From Clostridia bacterium (GTDB lineage: Bacteria; Bacillota; Clostridia; Lutisporales; Lutisporaceae), in the NCBI GenBank assembly GCA_029256365.1, contig JAQSYB010000039.1, positions 1 through 10,227 of the forward strand: a stretch of 10,227 nucleotides of DNA, given 5' to 3'. Shown piece by piece: positions 1 through 6,529 of this stretch. The notes beneath the pieces are model-generated. The model searched no databases. It saw only the letters and a list, made by a program, of their open reading frames with translations, and was not told where the DNA came from. Position numbers and translations under genes: made by a program. The first letter of the stretch is position 1. Each line of letters starts with the position of its first letter.

Positions 1-1
1 A

Positions 2-214
2 GATGAAAAAGCTGCATATCTTGCTTATTTTGAAGATTTGGCATTACATCTTGCAAAGACAATCAAAATTCTTATGAGATTCTATATGAAATATCAAGAT
101 AGAGAAGAAACATGGGGCAATAACTCCGGATTTGAAAGGTATTTATGGATGTTGTCAGATCATAAATTAGAGATTTCATCAAGAGTGAGATTGGGATATG
201 ATAGGGAAGAGTGA
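2..214 (+). CDS. 3' end of an unrecognised protein (partial)
   Basis: An open frame runs from the left edge of the window to a TGA at 212-214, giving the last 70 residues of a longer protein. The piece is rich in charged and aromatic residues (LAYFEDLALHLAKTIKILM, then FYMKYQDREETW and FERYLWML) and reads as mostly alpha-helical and soluble, with no membrane segment. I do not recognise the family. Its TGA overlaps the GTG start of the next gene in a GTGA arrangement (211-214), typical of translational coupling, so it probably belongs to the same operon as the small protein and the Maf glycosyltransferase that follow. That context suggests a link with flagella or flagellin modification, but this is inference only. 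The gene's start lies outside the window. The frame is supported by its uninterrupted length and the tight junction; the opposite-strand frame across this region is unconvincing. Confidence 0.6.
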   Translation, partial: DEKAAYLAYFEDLALHLAKTIKILMRFYMKYQDREETWGNNSGFERYLWMLSDHKLEISSRVRLGYDREE

Positions 215-603
215 AAAAAGTGAAAAAAAAAGCAATCAGTACAGAAACGAAAGAAGTGCTTGGCGAAACATTGCGAATCACACAAAATGCGAGCACGGCA
301 GTAATAAATATAATAAAATATCTGAGTACAGTAGGATCTGAGTACAAAGCTTTTAATTTGTTATCTGACCTGTTCAAGGCATTGGAATGGATATTAGAAG
401 TATTTGAGTATATCGGCAGCTGCTACGAGGATGAAAAAATCATTATGAATATCAAAGCACTTATGCTGCAAATAAATAATATTCTTTTTTGCATGGAGAA
501 TGAAGACTATGTATTGCTCTGTGATGTTTTGGAAGCGGATATTCTGCCGATTTTAGAATATCTAAATAAGGTTGTTGACGAGGAATATTTATGGGAAAAC
601 TAA
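211..603 (+). CDS. Small helical protein of unknown function coupled to maf
   Basis: A 130-residue protein that I do not recognise. It begins with a very basic stretch (KKVKKKA) and continues as amphipathic, probably helical segments: residues about 12-40, 45-72 and 76-125. The C-terminal part (LCDVLEADILPILEYLNKVV, about 103-122) looks like a leucine-patterned helix. There is no signal peptide or clear membrane segment. GTG at 211 is chosen because it overlaps the upstream TGA by four bases and follows an AGGGAAGA stretch at 203-210; a second GTG at 220 is possible and would remove three residues. Its 3' end overlaps the Maf glycosyltransferase start by 13 bases, so the two are probably made together. 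Size, helical character and position recall small flagellar chaperones such as FliS or FliT, but I see no family motif. A helper role for Maf or flagellin is a guess. Confidence 0.7.
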   Translation: MKKVKKKAISTETKEVLGETLRITQNASTAVINIIKYLSTVGSEYKAFNLLSDLFKALEWILEVFEYIGSCYEDEKIIMNIKALMLQINNILFCMENEDYVLLCDVLEADILPILEYLNKVVDEEYLWEN

Positions 604-1895
604 ATGGAAGCTTAGAAAGCAGAGTATGCTATACAATAAAAGATACACCCTCGGGAGAAAAAACTGTAATAGCTGTTAAAAATAACTATTCTTGGTATAT
701 CCACAGCTCTATTACGCCTACTATACAAGGAAGAAGATTTGCTGAGTTTAATTATAATGCTGCGGATAACATATTGATATACGGTCTGGGACTTGGATAT
801 CATATAAAGGAAATATTAGGGCGAATGAAAGAGAATCAACATCTTTATGTACTAGAAACGGATCAGGATTTGTATGCGTGTTTTTTGAAGCATGGGACAA
901 AGGAAATACTTGATGATAGCAGATTGACCCTAAAGATAACAGACAAGCTGGAAGAAGCCTCTTTGTATTTAGGGACTATTCCGCCAGATACTGAGATACT
1001 GTATTATGAGCCTTTAATCAAGACCCTAACTGAGAAATTTGAATATATGAAAACTTGGTTTAACAATTATAGACTTGATATGAATGCCAGTCATTCGTTT
1101 AAGGAAATGCAGGAAAATCATATGATTAACAGAAATCTGGGTTTGCCAAATTTCTTGGAGTTATTTGAAGAAAAATACCAGGGAGTACCCTGTGTGATAG
1201 TGAGCTCAGGACCTACGCTTTTGGAAGCGGGAGAATATATAAAAAGACTTAAAGGCAAGGCTATCATCATTTCTGTTGGAAGAAATGTTAGTTTCTTTGA
1301 AGCCTTAGGTATGGAACCAACATTTTACTTAGAAATTGATCATCAAGAATTGGTTGCAAAAAGATATGAAAAAGTGAATGTAAATTGTCCTTTGGTGTTC
1401 TTGTCAAGTGCCAACAAAAATATTAACAATACCTTTGCTGGACCAAAAGCAATCGTATATGTTAGACAAAAGGCAACCGATATTAATGTATTGGAAGGTG
1501 GAGGAAGCACCGTTGCAGCATCGGCACTGGAGCTTGCACTAAAGCTTGGTTTTGGACCAATAGGCCTTATTGGGCAGGATTTGGTATTTGATGATGAGAA
1601 ATCTCATTTTGATAATGACATCAAGACTATAATAACACCTTCAATGAGCCGAGTACTTTGCAATGATGGAGTTTTAAGATATACAAACAAAGGGTTCTTA
1701 AGGCATAAAGAGTCATTAAACAATGTAATCCGCTTATTGTCAGGGGACAACAAGGTTTTTAATCTTACTTACAAAGGGATTCAAATAGAGAGTATTCCAT
1801 ATTTATATCAGGAAGAATTTTGGAAGAGATGCTCATCTTCAGTTTTAAAGATAGAAAATGAAATACAAAATCTACATAATTCAGGGAGGGTATAG
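591..1895 (+). CDS. maf: Maf-type flagellin glycosyltransferase (DUF115 / MAF_flag10)
   Basis: A 434-residue motility-accessory-factor (Maf) protein. Members of this family transfer nonulosonic acids such as pseudaminic acid from CMP donors to Ser/Thr of flagellin in the cytoplasm before export. The N-terminal part carries the family's Rossmann-like segment with GLGLGYH at 65-71. The central DUF115 domain has PCVIVSSGPTL (200-210), an ISVGRNVSFF stretch (227-236), MEPTFYLEIDHQE (241-253), GGGSTVAASALELA (303-316) and GLIGQDLVF (325-333), all in the usual order. It is shorter than many Maf proteins (about 600 residues), mainly at the C-terminus. ATG at 591 follows AGGA at 581-584 and sits inside the end of the previous gene. 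The gene lies directly upstream of a complete pseudaminic acid pathway, so the likely donor is CMP-pseudaminic acid. It is unrelated to the Maf septum/nucleotide pyrophosphatase that shares the name. Confidence 0.88.
   Translation: MGKLNGSLESRVCYTIKDTPSGEKTVIAVKNNYSWYIHSSITPTIQGRRFAEFNYNAADNILIYGLGLGYHIKEILGRMKENQHLYVLETDQDLYACFLKHGTKEILDDSRLTLKITDKLEEASLYLGTIPPDTEILYYEPLIKTLTEKFEYMKTWFNNYRLDMNASHSFKEMQENHMINRNLGLPNFLELFEEKYQGVPCVIVSSGPTLLEAGEYIKRLKGKAIIISVGRNVSFFEALGMEPTFYLEIDHQELVAKRYEKVNVNCPLVFLSSANKNINNTFAGPKAIVYVRQKATDINVLEGGGSTVAASALELALKLGFGPIGLIGQDLVFDDEKSHFDNDIKTIITPSMSRVLCNDGVLRYTNKGFLRHKESLNNVIRLLSGDNKVFNLTYKGIQIESIPYLYQEEFWKRCSSSVLKIENEIQNLHNSGRV
1883..1890 (+). promoter_or_regulatory. 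Ribosome binding site that fixes the pseB start
   Basis: AGGGAGGG lies six bases before ATG 1897. An in-frame ATG at 1858 would add 13 residues, but it lies inside maf, has no comparable site, and would put extra residues ahead of the normal PseB beginning. The site overlaps the last codons of maf. Confidence 0.75.
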
Positions 1896-1896
1896 T

Positions 1897-2904
1897 ATGT
1901 TAAATAACAAAACTATCTTATTAACCGGTGGTACGGGATCATTTGGCAAGAAATTCATTGAAATGACATTAGAGAGATATAATCCTAAAAAAATAATAAT
2001 CTATTCCAGAGATGAATTTAAGCAAAGTGAAATGGTTAAGCAATTTAAAGATCATAAAGATAAGCTTAGATTTTTTATTGGGGATGTAAGAGATAAAGAT
2101 AGATTATATAGAGCATTTGACGGAGTGGATTATGTGGTGCATGCTGCAGCTATGAAGCAAGTACCTGCTTGTGAATACAATCCCTTTGAAGCCATAAAAA
2201 CAAATATTCATGGTGCGCAAAATGTGATAGATGCTGCAATCGACAGACATGTAAAAAAGGTTGTAGCATTATCAACTGACAAAGCTGTAAACCCAATAAA
2301 TCTTTATGGAGGCACAAAACTTGTTTCAGATAAGCTGTTTTTATCTGCAAATGCCTACGCAGGAGGAAAAGGAACAGTATTTTCTGTAGTAAGATATGGT
2401 AACGTAGCTGGAAGCAGAGGTTCTGTAATACCATTTTTTAAGGAGTTAATAGAAAGAGGAGAACAATGCATACCAATAACGGATTATAGGATGACAAGAT
2501 TCTGGATCACCCTTGAAGAGGGAGTCGAATTGGTATATAAAGCACTGGAAGAATCAAAGGGAGGAGAAACCTATATTTCTAAAATTCCATCCTTCAATAT
2601 AACTGACTTGGCTAAGGCAATGAATCCGGCATGTGAGCTTCGTGAAGTAGGTATACGTGAGGGAGAAAAATTGGATGAAGTTATGATAACGAAGGATGAC
2701 TCTAGAAATACCTTTGAATATGAAAAACATTATATCGTATATCCTTGCTTTGATTGGTGGAACCTCGATGAACATTTTACGATTGGTGGAAAACAAATAG
2801 CGGAAGGTTTTGAGTATAATTCGGGAACAAACGAACAGTGGCTAAGCATTGAAGAATTAAAGTATAGGATAGAAGACTTAAATCTTATTCCCGAAAGGAG
2901 ATAA
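1897..2904 (+). CDS. pseB: UDP-N-acetylglucosamine 4,6-dehydratase (inverting), PseB
   Basis: First enzyme of pseudaminic acid synthesis (EC 4.2.1.115). It converts UDP-GlcNAc to UDP-2-acetamido-2,6-dideoxy-beta-L-arabino-hexos-4-ulose, with C5 inversion, using bound NADP. The product is 335 residues, the usual PseB length. It is an extended short-chain dehydrogenase: the nucleotide-binding loop TGGTGSFG is at 10-17, DVRD at 63-66, HAAAMKQVPACEYNP at 82-96, and the catalytic region has STDK at 126-129 and YGGTK at 137-141. D128, K129, Y137 and K141 match the catalytic residues known in Helicobacter FlaA1/PseB. The start at 1897 is preferred to an upstream in-frame ATG because of its ribosome binding site. 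The gene begins one base after the maf stop and ends five bases before pseC, so it is clearly in the operon. Capsule-type 4,6-dehydratases are membrane proteins of about 600 residues and do not fit. Confidence 0.93.
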   Translation: MLNNKTILLTGGTGSFGKKFIEMTLERYNPKKIIIYSRDEFKQSEMVKQFKDHKDKLRFFIGDVRDKDRLYRAFDGVDYVVHAAAMKQVPACEYNPFEAIKTNIHGAQNVIDAAIDRHVKKVVALSTDKAVNPINLYGGTKLVSDKLFLSANAYAGGKGTVFSVVRYGNVAGSRGSVIPFFKELIERGEQCIPITDYRMTRFWITLEEGVELVYKALEESKGGETYISKIPSFNITDLAKAMNPACELREVGIREGEKLDEVMITKDDSRNTFEYEKHYIVYPCFDWWNLDEHFTIGGKQIAEGFEYNSGTNEQWLSIEELKYRIEDLNLIPERR

Positions 2905-2909
2905 TTTGC

Positions 2910-4103
2910 ATGACAAAACTAGCAATTCATGGAGGAATACCCCAGTGTAAAGGGATTATACCTTATGGCAGGCAAGATATCGTACAAGAAGACATAGATG
3001 CAGTAGTAAATGTGTTAAAGGGCGATTATCTTACAACGGGACCTTTTGTGAAAGAATTTGAGGAAAAACTTACACAATACGTAGGAGCGAAATATGCAGT
3101 AGCGTTTTCCAATGGAACGGCAGCATTACATGGTGCTTGCTTCGCAGCAGGGTTGGGAGCTGGGGATGAGGTGATAACTTCAGCGATTACTTTTGCTGCT
3201 TCGGCAAATTGTGCCTTATATGTAGGTGCAACACCTGTTTTTGCAGATATTAAAAAGGATACCTACAACATTGATCCTGCGGATATAGAGAGAAAGATAA
3301 CTGAAAAAACAAAAGCTATTATTCCAGTGCACTTTACCGGTCAAGCGGTAGAATTGGATGAAATTACAGCTATAGCAAAAAAATATAACTTAAGAGTTAT
3401 AGAAGATGCCGCCCATGCTATTGGTACAAGATACAAAGAGCGTATGGTTGGCTCGATATCAGATATGACTGAGTTCAGCTTTCATCCTGTCAAGACAATA
3501 ACTACAGGGGAAGGTGGAGCTGTAACTACCAATGATGAGCAGCTCTATAAGAGATTAAAACTATTTGTAACACATGGTATAACGAGGGATGCAAATCTGC
3601 TGGAAAGCAGGAGTGAAGGTGCATGGTACTATGAGCAGCAGGAGTTGGGCTATAACTATAGGATTACAGATTTGCAATGCGCTTTGGGAACAAGCCAGCT
3701 TGCACGGATAGGTGAGTTCAAGGCGAAAAGATCTATGTTGGTTAAAAAGTATGATAATGAGCTAAGAAATATTGAAGGAATTATAATCCAAAAGGAAATA
3801 CCAGAATCAGACACTTCAAGACATTTATATATTATGCAATTAGAGCTAGAAAGATTTAATGCTTCTAGAAAAGAAATCTTTGATGCATTGCGAGCAGAAA
3901 ATGTAGGAGTAAATGTTCACTATATACCGGTTTATTATCATCCCTATTACAAACAGTTAGGATATCAAAAGGGATTGTGCCCTCAAGCAGAAAAGCTTTA
4001 TGAAAGGATTATTACCCTTCCGCTACATCCTTTAATGACTGATAATGATCAAGACGACATCATTAAGGCTGTAGAAAAGGTATTGGATTATTATAGAAAG
4101 TAG
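2910..4103 (+). CDS. pseC: UDP-4-amino-4,6-dideoxy-N-acetyl-beta-L-altrosamine transaminase, PseC
   Basis: Second pathway step (EC 2.6.1.92): a PLP-dependent aminotransferase that adds an amino group at C4 of the PseB product, normally with glutamate as donor. The 397-residue product belongs to the DegT/DnrJ/EryC1/StrS family. Visible family features are TTGPFVKEFEEKL (42-54), SNGTAALH (67-74) for PLP phosphate contact, EDAAHAIG (165-172) with D166 expected to bind the pyridine nitrogen, and FSFHPVKTITTGEGGA (189-204) with K195 as the Schiff-base lysine. The C-terminal half has NVHYIPVYYHPYY, common in sugar aminotransferases. Start: ATG 2910 lies nine bases after AAGGAG (2895-2900), which itself sits in the end of pseB. 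The gene is seven bases from the next one. Immediate pairing with PseB argues for PseC rather than a perosamine or bacillosamine aminotransferase. Confidence 0.93.
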   Translation: MTKLAIHGGIPQCKGIIPYGRQDIVQEDIDAVVNVLKGDYLTTGPFVKEFEEKLTQYVGAKYAVAFSNGTAALHGACFAAGLGAGDEVITSAITFAASANCALYVGATPVFADIKKDTYNIDPADIERKITEKTKAIIPVHFTGQAVELDEITAIAKKYNLRVIEDAAHAIGTRYKERMVGSISDMTEFSFHPVKTITTGEGGAVTTNDEQLYKRLKLFVTHGITRDANLLESRSEGAWYYEQQELGYNYRITDLQCALGTSQLARIGEFKAKRSMLVKKYDNELRNIEGIIIQKEIPESDTSRHLYIMQLELERFNASRKEIFDALRAENVGVNVHYIPVYYHPYYKQLGYQKGLCPQAEKLYERIITLPLHPLMTDNDQDDIIKAVEKVLDYYRK

Positions 4104-4110
4104 GGATACT

Positions 4111-4839
4111 ATGAAGATTGGTGCTATTATACAAGCGAGAACAGGCTCAACTAGATTGCCATCAAAGGTGCTTATGGAAATACAGGACAAAAAAGTCCTT
4201 GAGCATGTAGTTGAAAGAGTAAAGCAGGCAAGTAGCATAGATGAAATAATAATAGCTACTACGAAATCTGTTGGAGACAATGCTATTGAGGAAATTGCCA
4301 AGCTTAACGGATGGGCGCTTTATAGGGGAAGTGAAGAAGATGTACTTAGCAGATATTATGAAGCGGCAAAGCTCTACCAGCTTGATGTAATAATTAGAAT
4401 TACATCAGATTGCCCTCTAATAGATCCAATAATTATTGATAAAATGGTAGAGGTATATAAAACTGGCGATTATGACTTAGTAACCAATGCTGGAGAAGAG
4501 TGTTATAGGACCTTTCCCAGAGGCTTAGATGCTGAGATTTTTTCATTTGCTGTATTGGAAGAAACGATGAAGTCGGAATTGCAAGTCTATCATAGAGAAC
4601 ATGTCACTCCATATATTTATGAAACAGGAAAGGTATTTTATTATAAAAATAGTGAAGACTTTTCAGAATATAGGCTTACTTTAGATACGCTTGAAGATTT
4701 CCACCTTATTAACAGCCTATACAAGGAACTTTACCATGGAGAGCACGATTTTTATCTGAAAGATATCATTAAAGTGCTGATTGAAAAACCAGAATTATGT
4801 CAAATTAATAAGCAGATAACACAGAAGAAGATTAAGTGA
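4111..4839 (+). CDS. pseF: SpsF-type CMP-sugar cytidylyltransferase, probable CMP-pseudaminic acid synthetase
   Basis: A 242-residue nucleotidyltransferase expected to act last, activating pseudaminic acid with CTP to give CMP-pseudaminic acid (the PseF reaction, EC 2.7.7.81). The N-terminal CTP-binding loop reads QARTGSTRLPSKVL (8-21). IIRITSDCPLIDP (94-106) carries the metal- and substrate-binding acid, FPRGLDAE is at 135-142, REHVTPYIYE at 162-171 and RLTLDTLEDF at 188-197. This motif set is that of the SpsF family (COG1861, spore-coat polysaccharide protein F) rather than of classical proteobacterial PseF, whose loop reads like IPARSGSKRIPKKN. Assignment to the pseF role rests on position between pseC and pseH and on no other cytidylyltransferase being present. 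The ribosome binding site is weak (TAGGGA at 4101-4106, overlapping the pseC stop). The symbol is given by role; the fold and CMP-sugar chemistry are more certain than the exact sugar. Confidence 0.75.
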   Translation: MKIGAIIQARTGSTRLPSKVLMEIQDKKVLEHVVERVKQASSIDEIIIATTKSVGDNAIEEIAKLNGWALYRGSEEDVLSRYYEAAKLYQLDVIIRITSDCPLIDPIIIDKMVEVYKTGDYDLVTNAGEECYRTFPRGLDAEIFSFAVLEETMKSELQVYHREHVTPYIYETGKVFYYKNSEDFSEYRLTLDTLEDFHLINSLYKELYHGEHDFYLKDIIKVLIEKPELCQINKQITQKKIK

Positions 4840-4848
4840 GGGACTTGT

Positions 4849-5295
4849 ATGTGGTTAAGAGAGGCGACTTGGGAAGATAGAGATTTTCTATTTGAGCTTG
4901 CAAATGATGAGCAAGTAAGAGCGAATTCTTTTTCGCAGGAAACAATAAAATATGAAGATCATATAAACTGGCTTGTGAATAAGTTAAATGACCCAAATTG
5001 CAAATTATTTATCTGTATGGATGAAAATGAAAAAATAGGTCAGATACGCTTGGATATATCAAATAGGAAAGCCAAGATAAGCTTTTCTGTTGTCGAAGCT
5101 AAAAGGGGTCAGGGCATTGGTACCAAAATGCTGGAGCTAATAAAGGATAAGGTAGAACATGAGCTGCTGGTATTTGGAGAAGTAAAGAAAGAAAACCAAT
5201 CATCCCAAAGGTCATTCATAAAGGCTGGTTATTTACAGGCAGAAGACGATGGTGATTACTTTATATATGAATGGGTTAAGAACAGGAAAGCATAA
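4849..5295 (+). CDS. pseH: GNAT N-acetyltransferase, PseH
   Basis: A 148-residue GCN5-type acetyltransferase that would transfer acetyl from acetyl-CoA to the C4 amino group made by PseC (EC 2.3.1.202), giving the UDP-2,4-diacetamido sugar. The N-terminus LREATWEDRDFLFELANDE (3-21) followed by VRANSFS (23-29) and an EDHINW segment (36-41) is typical of PseH proteins and of PseH domains fused to PseG. The acetyl-CoA pyrophosphate loop is RGQGIGTKML (86-95), preceded by the beta-strand ISFSVVEA (77-84). NQSSQRSFIKAGY (116-128) is the usual GNAT C-terminal helix and strand. The start has GAGGGA at 4838-4843 overlapping the stop of the preceding gene, six bases ahead of ATG. Being followed by a hairpin and T-tract, it may be the last gene of the first part of the operon. 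Confidence 0.85.
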   Translation: MWLREATWEDRDFLFELANDEQVRANSFSQETIKYEDHINWLVNKLNDPNCKLFICMDENEKIGQIRLDISNRKAKISFSVVEAKRGQGIGTKMLELIKDKVEHELLVFGEVKKENQSSQRSFIKAGYLQAEDDGDYFIYEWVKNRKA

Positions 5296-5313
5296 AGATA
5301 ATAATGAAAATAG

Positions 5314-5358
5314 ACCCTTTTGAACTCTTTTTTAGAAGGGTTAGAGGGTTGTTTTTTT
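5314..5358 (+). terminator. Possible intrinsic terminator or attenuator between pseH and pseI
   Basis: The 123-base gap between pseH and pseI holds an inverted repeat and a run of seven T (5352-5358). One stem pairs 5314-5324 with 5331-5341 (about 11 pairs, two of them G-U), but its base is ten bases from the T-run. A competing stem pairs 5323-5330 with 5343-5350 and ends one base from the T-run, as a terminator should. The right arms are near-copies (AAGGGTT and AGAGGGTT), so the two folds exclude each other. No good promoter is visible downstream; TATAAA boxes at 5369-5379 have poorly spaced -35 partners. Partial read-through into pseI is the simplest reading. Confidence 0.5.
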
Positions 5359-5404
5359 ATAAATACCTATAAATATAAATATGTTAGAAATTCTTATGAG
5401 TAAT

Positions 5405-5413
5405 GGAGAGTGA
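5405..5413 (+). promoter_or_regulatory. Ribosome binding site that fixes the pseI start
   Basis: GGAGAGTGA lies just ahead of ATG 5419, with the GGAGAG core ending eight bases before it. An in-frame GTG at 5410 overlaps this site and has no site of its own upstream, so ATG 5419 is chosen. Confidence 0.65.
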
Positions 5414-5418
5414 TAGGG

Positions 5419-6471
5419 ATGAGCAAGATTTTTACAATTGGAGAAAGGATAATTGGGGTGGATCAGCCCTGCTATATCATTGCAGAAATGTCTGCAAATC
5501 ATGCTGGAGATATTAATAGAGCGATTGATATTATTCATTCGGCCAAGGCATCAGGTGCAGATTGCATTAAAATCCAAACATACACCCCGGATACAATAAC
5601 GATTAATTCAAATAAAAAGTGGTTTTCTATAGATTCGGGTACTTGGAAAGGTGAAAACCTTTATAGTTTATACAAAAAAGCATATACGCCTTGGGAATGG
5701 CAGAAACGACTAAAGGATGAAGCGGAAGCAATTGGCTTGGATTTTTTATCAACTCCTTTTGACAAAACAGCAGTAGATTTTCTTGAAGAATTAGGGGTGC
5801 AGTCTTATAAAATTGCTTCTTTTGAGTTGGTGGATATTCCCTTAATAAAATATGTTGCCTCAAAAGGCAAAGCAATCATTATGTCGACTGGAATGGGCAG
5901 TTTATCTGAAATAGATGATGCGGTAAAGGCGGTAAAATCGCAGGGTAATAATAATCTATGCCTGTTAAAATGCTCTAGTGCTTATCCAGCAATCACTGAT
6001 GATATGAATTTGAGGACAATAAGACACTTGCAGGAAACATTTGATGTCGTAGCAGGATTATCAGATCATTCTCTAGGATCATTAGGTGCTGTTGCTGCAG
6101 TTGTACTGGGAGCAAAAGTAATAGAGAAGCATTTCTGTATTAGCAGGGACGTCGAGAACCCTGATGCTGCATTTTCAATGGAGCCTCATGAATTTTCCCA
6201 GATGGTTCAGGATATTAGGGCGGTAGAAAGAGCTGTGGGAACAATTTCATATGAAATATCTAAAAGTGAGCAAACAAATATTACATTTAGGAAATCTATT
6301 TTTGTCGTTAAGGACATAAAGGCAGGAGAAGCGCTTAGCGAGAATAATATAAGAGTAATTAGACCGGGATACGGCTTGGCACCAAAGCATTATGAAAGTA
6401 TGATTGGTAAAAAGGCAGTTAAGGATATTGAAGAAGGCTCCCCCCTAGATTGGAGCATGATAGAAATATAG
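5419..6471 (+). CDS. pseI: Pseudaminic acid synthase, PseI
   Basis: A 350-residue NeuB-family synthase that condenses 2,4-diacetamido-2,4,6-trideoxy-L-altrose with phosphoenolpyruvate to make pseudaminic acid (EC 2.5.1.97). The TIM-barrel NeuB domain covers about 10-280. It has IAEMSANHAGD (21-31), IKIQTYTPDT (50-59), FLSTPFD (109-115), MSTGMGSL (155-162), GLSDHS (213-218) with metal-ligand H217, and EKHF (236-239) with H238. A C-terminal SAF/antifreeze-like domain starts near RKSI (291-294) and includes the KAGE (301-304) and RPGYGL (315-320) segments, which help to close the active site. Length matches the family. Features closer to PseI than to sialic or legionaminic acid synthases are ANHAGD near the N-terminus and NPDAAFSMEPHEF (247-259). 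The pathway neighbours pseB, pseC, pseH and pseG agree. Confidence 0.92.
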   Translation: MSKIFTIGERIIGVDQPCYIIAEMSANHAGDINRAIDIIHSAKASGADCIKIQTYTPDTITINSNKKWFSIDSGTWKGENLYSLYKKAYTPWEWQKRLKDEAEAIGLDFLSTPFDKTAVDFLEELGVQSYKIASFELVDIPLIKYVASKGKAIIMSTGMGSLSEIDDAVKAVKSQGNNNLCLLKCSSAYPAITDDMNLRTIRHLQETFDVVAGLSDHSLGSLGAVAAVVLGAKVIEKHFCISRDVENPDAAFSMEPHEFSQMVQDIRAVERAVGTISYEISKSEQTNITFRKSIFVVKDIKAGEALSENNIRVIRPGYGLAPKHYESMIGKKAVKDIEEGSPLDWSMIEI

Positions 6472-6514
6472 CAGCCCTAGTTAATGCGCAGTAAAGTAAA
6501 TTTCTGTTAGAAAG

Positions 6515-6519
6515 AAAGG
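6515..6519 (+). promoter_or_regulatory. Ribosome binding site for the TTG start of pseG
   Basis: AAAGG lies ten bases before TTG 6530. No ATG or GTG is available in frame between the stop at 6497-6499 and the conserved N-terminus, so this modest site and TTG codon define the start. It suggests rather low translation of pseG. Confidence 0.5.
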
Positions 6520-6529
6520 TTGGTCAGAG

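Noticed and set aside
546..551. GCCGAT resembling a sigma-28 -10 box
   Set aside because: It lies inside the 211-603 gene, is not followed by AA, and has no TAAA about 15 bases upstream.
1858..1896. Longer PseB starting at ATG 1858
   Set aside because: It lies inside maf, lacks a matching ribosome binding site, and ATG 1897 has AGGGAGGG at ideal spacing and gives the normal family N-terminus.
5349..5379. Sigma-A promoter before pseI
   Set aside because: TTGTTT pairs with TATAAA only at 14 or 19 base spacing and overlaps the terminator T-run; too weak to call in such AT-rich DNA.
5419..6471. Sialic acid or legionaminic acid synthase (NeuB/LegI) instead of PseI
   Set aside because: PseI-type local sequences (ANHAGD and AAFSMEPHEF) and the pseB/pseC/pseG/pseH neighbours favour pseudaminic acid.
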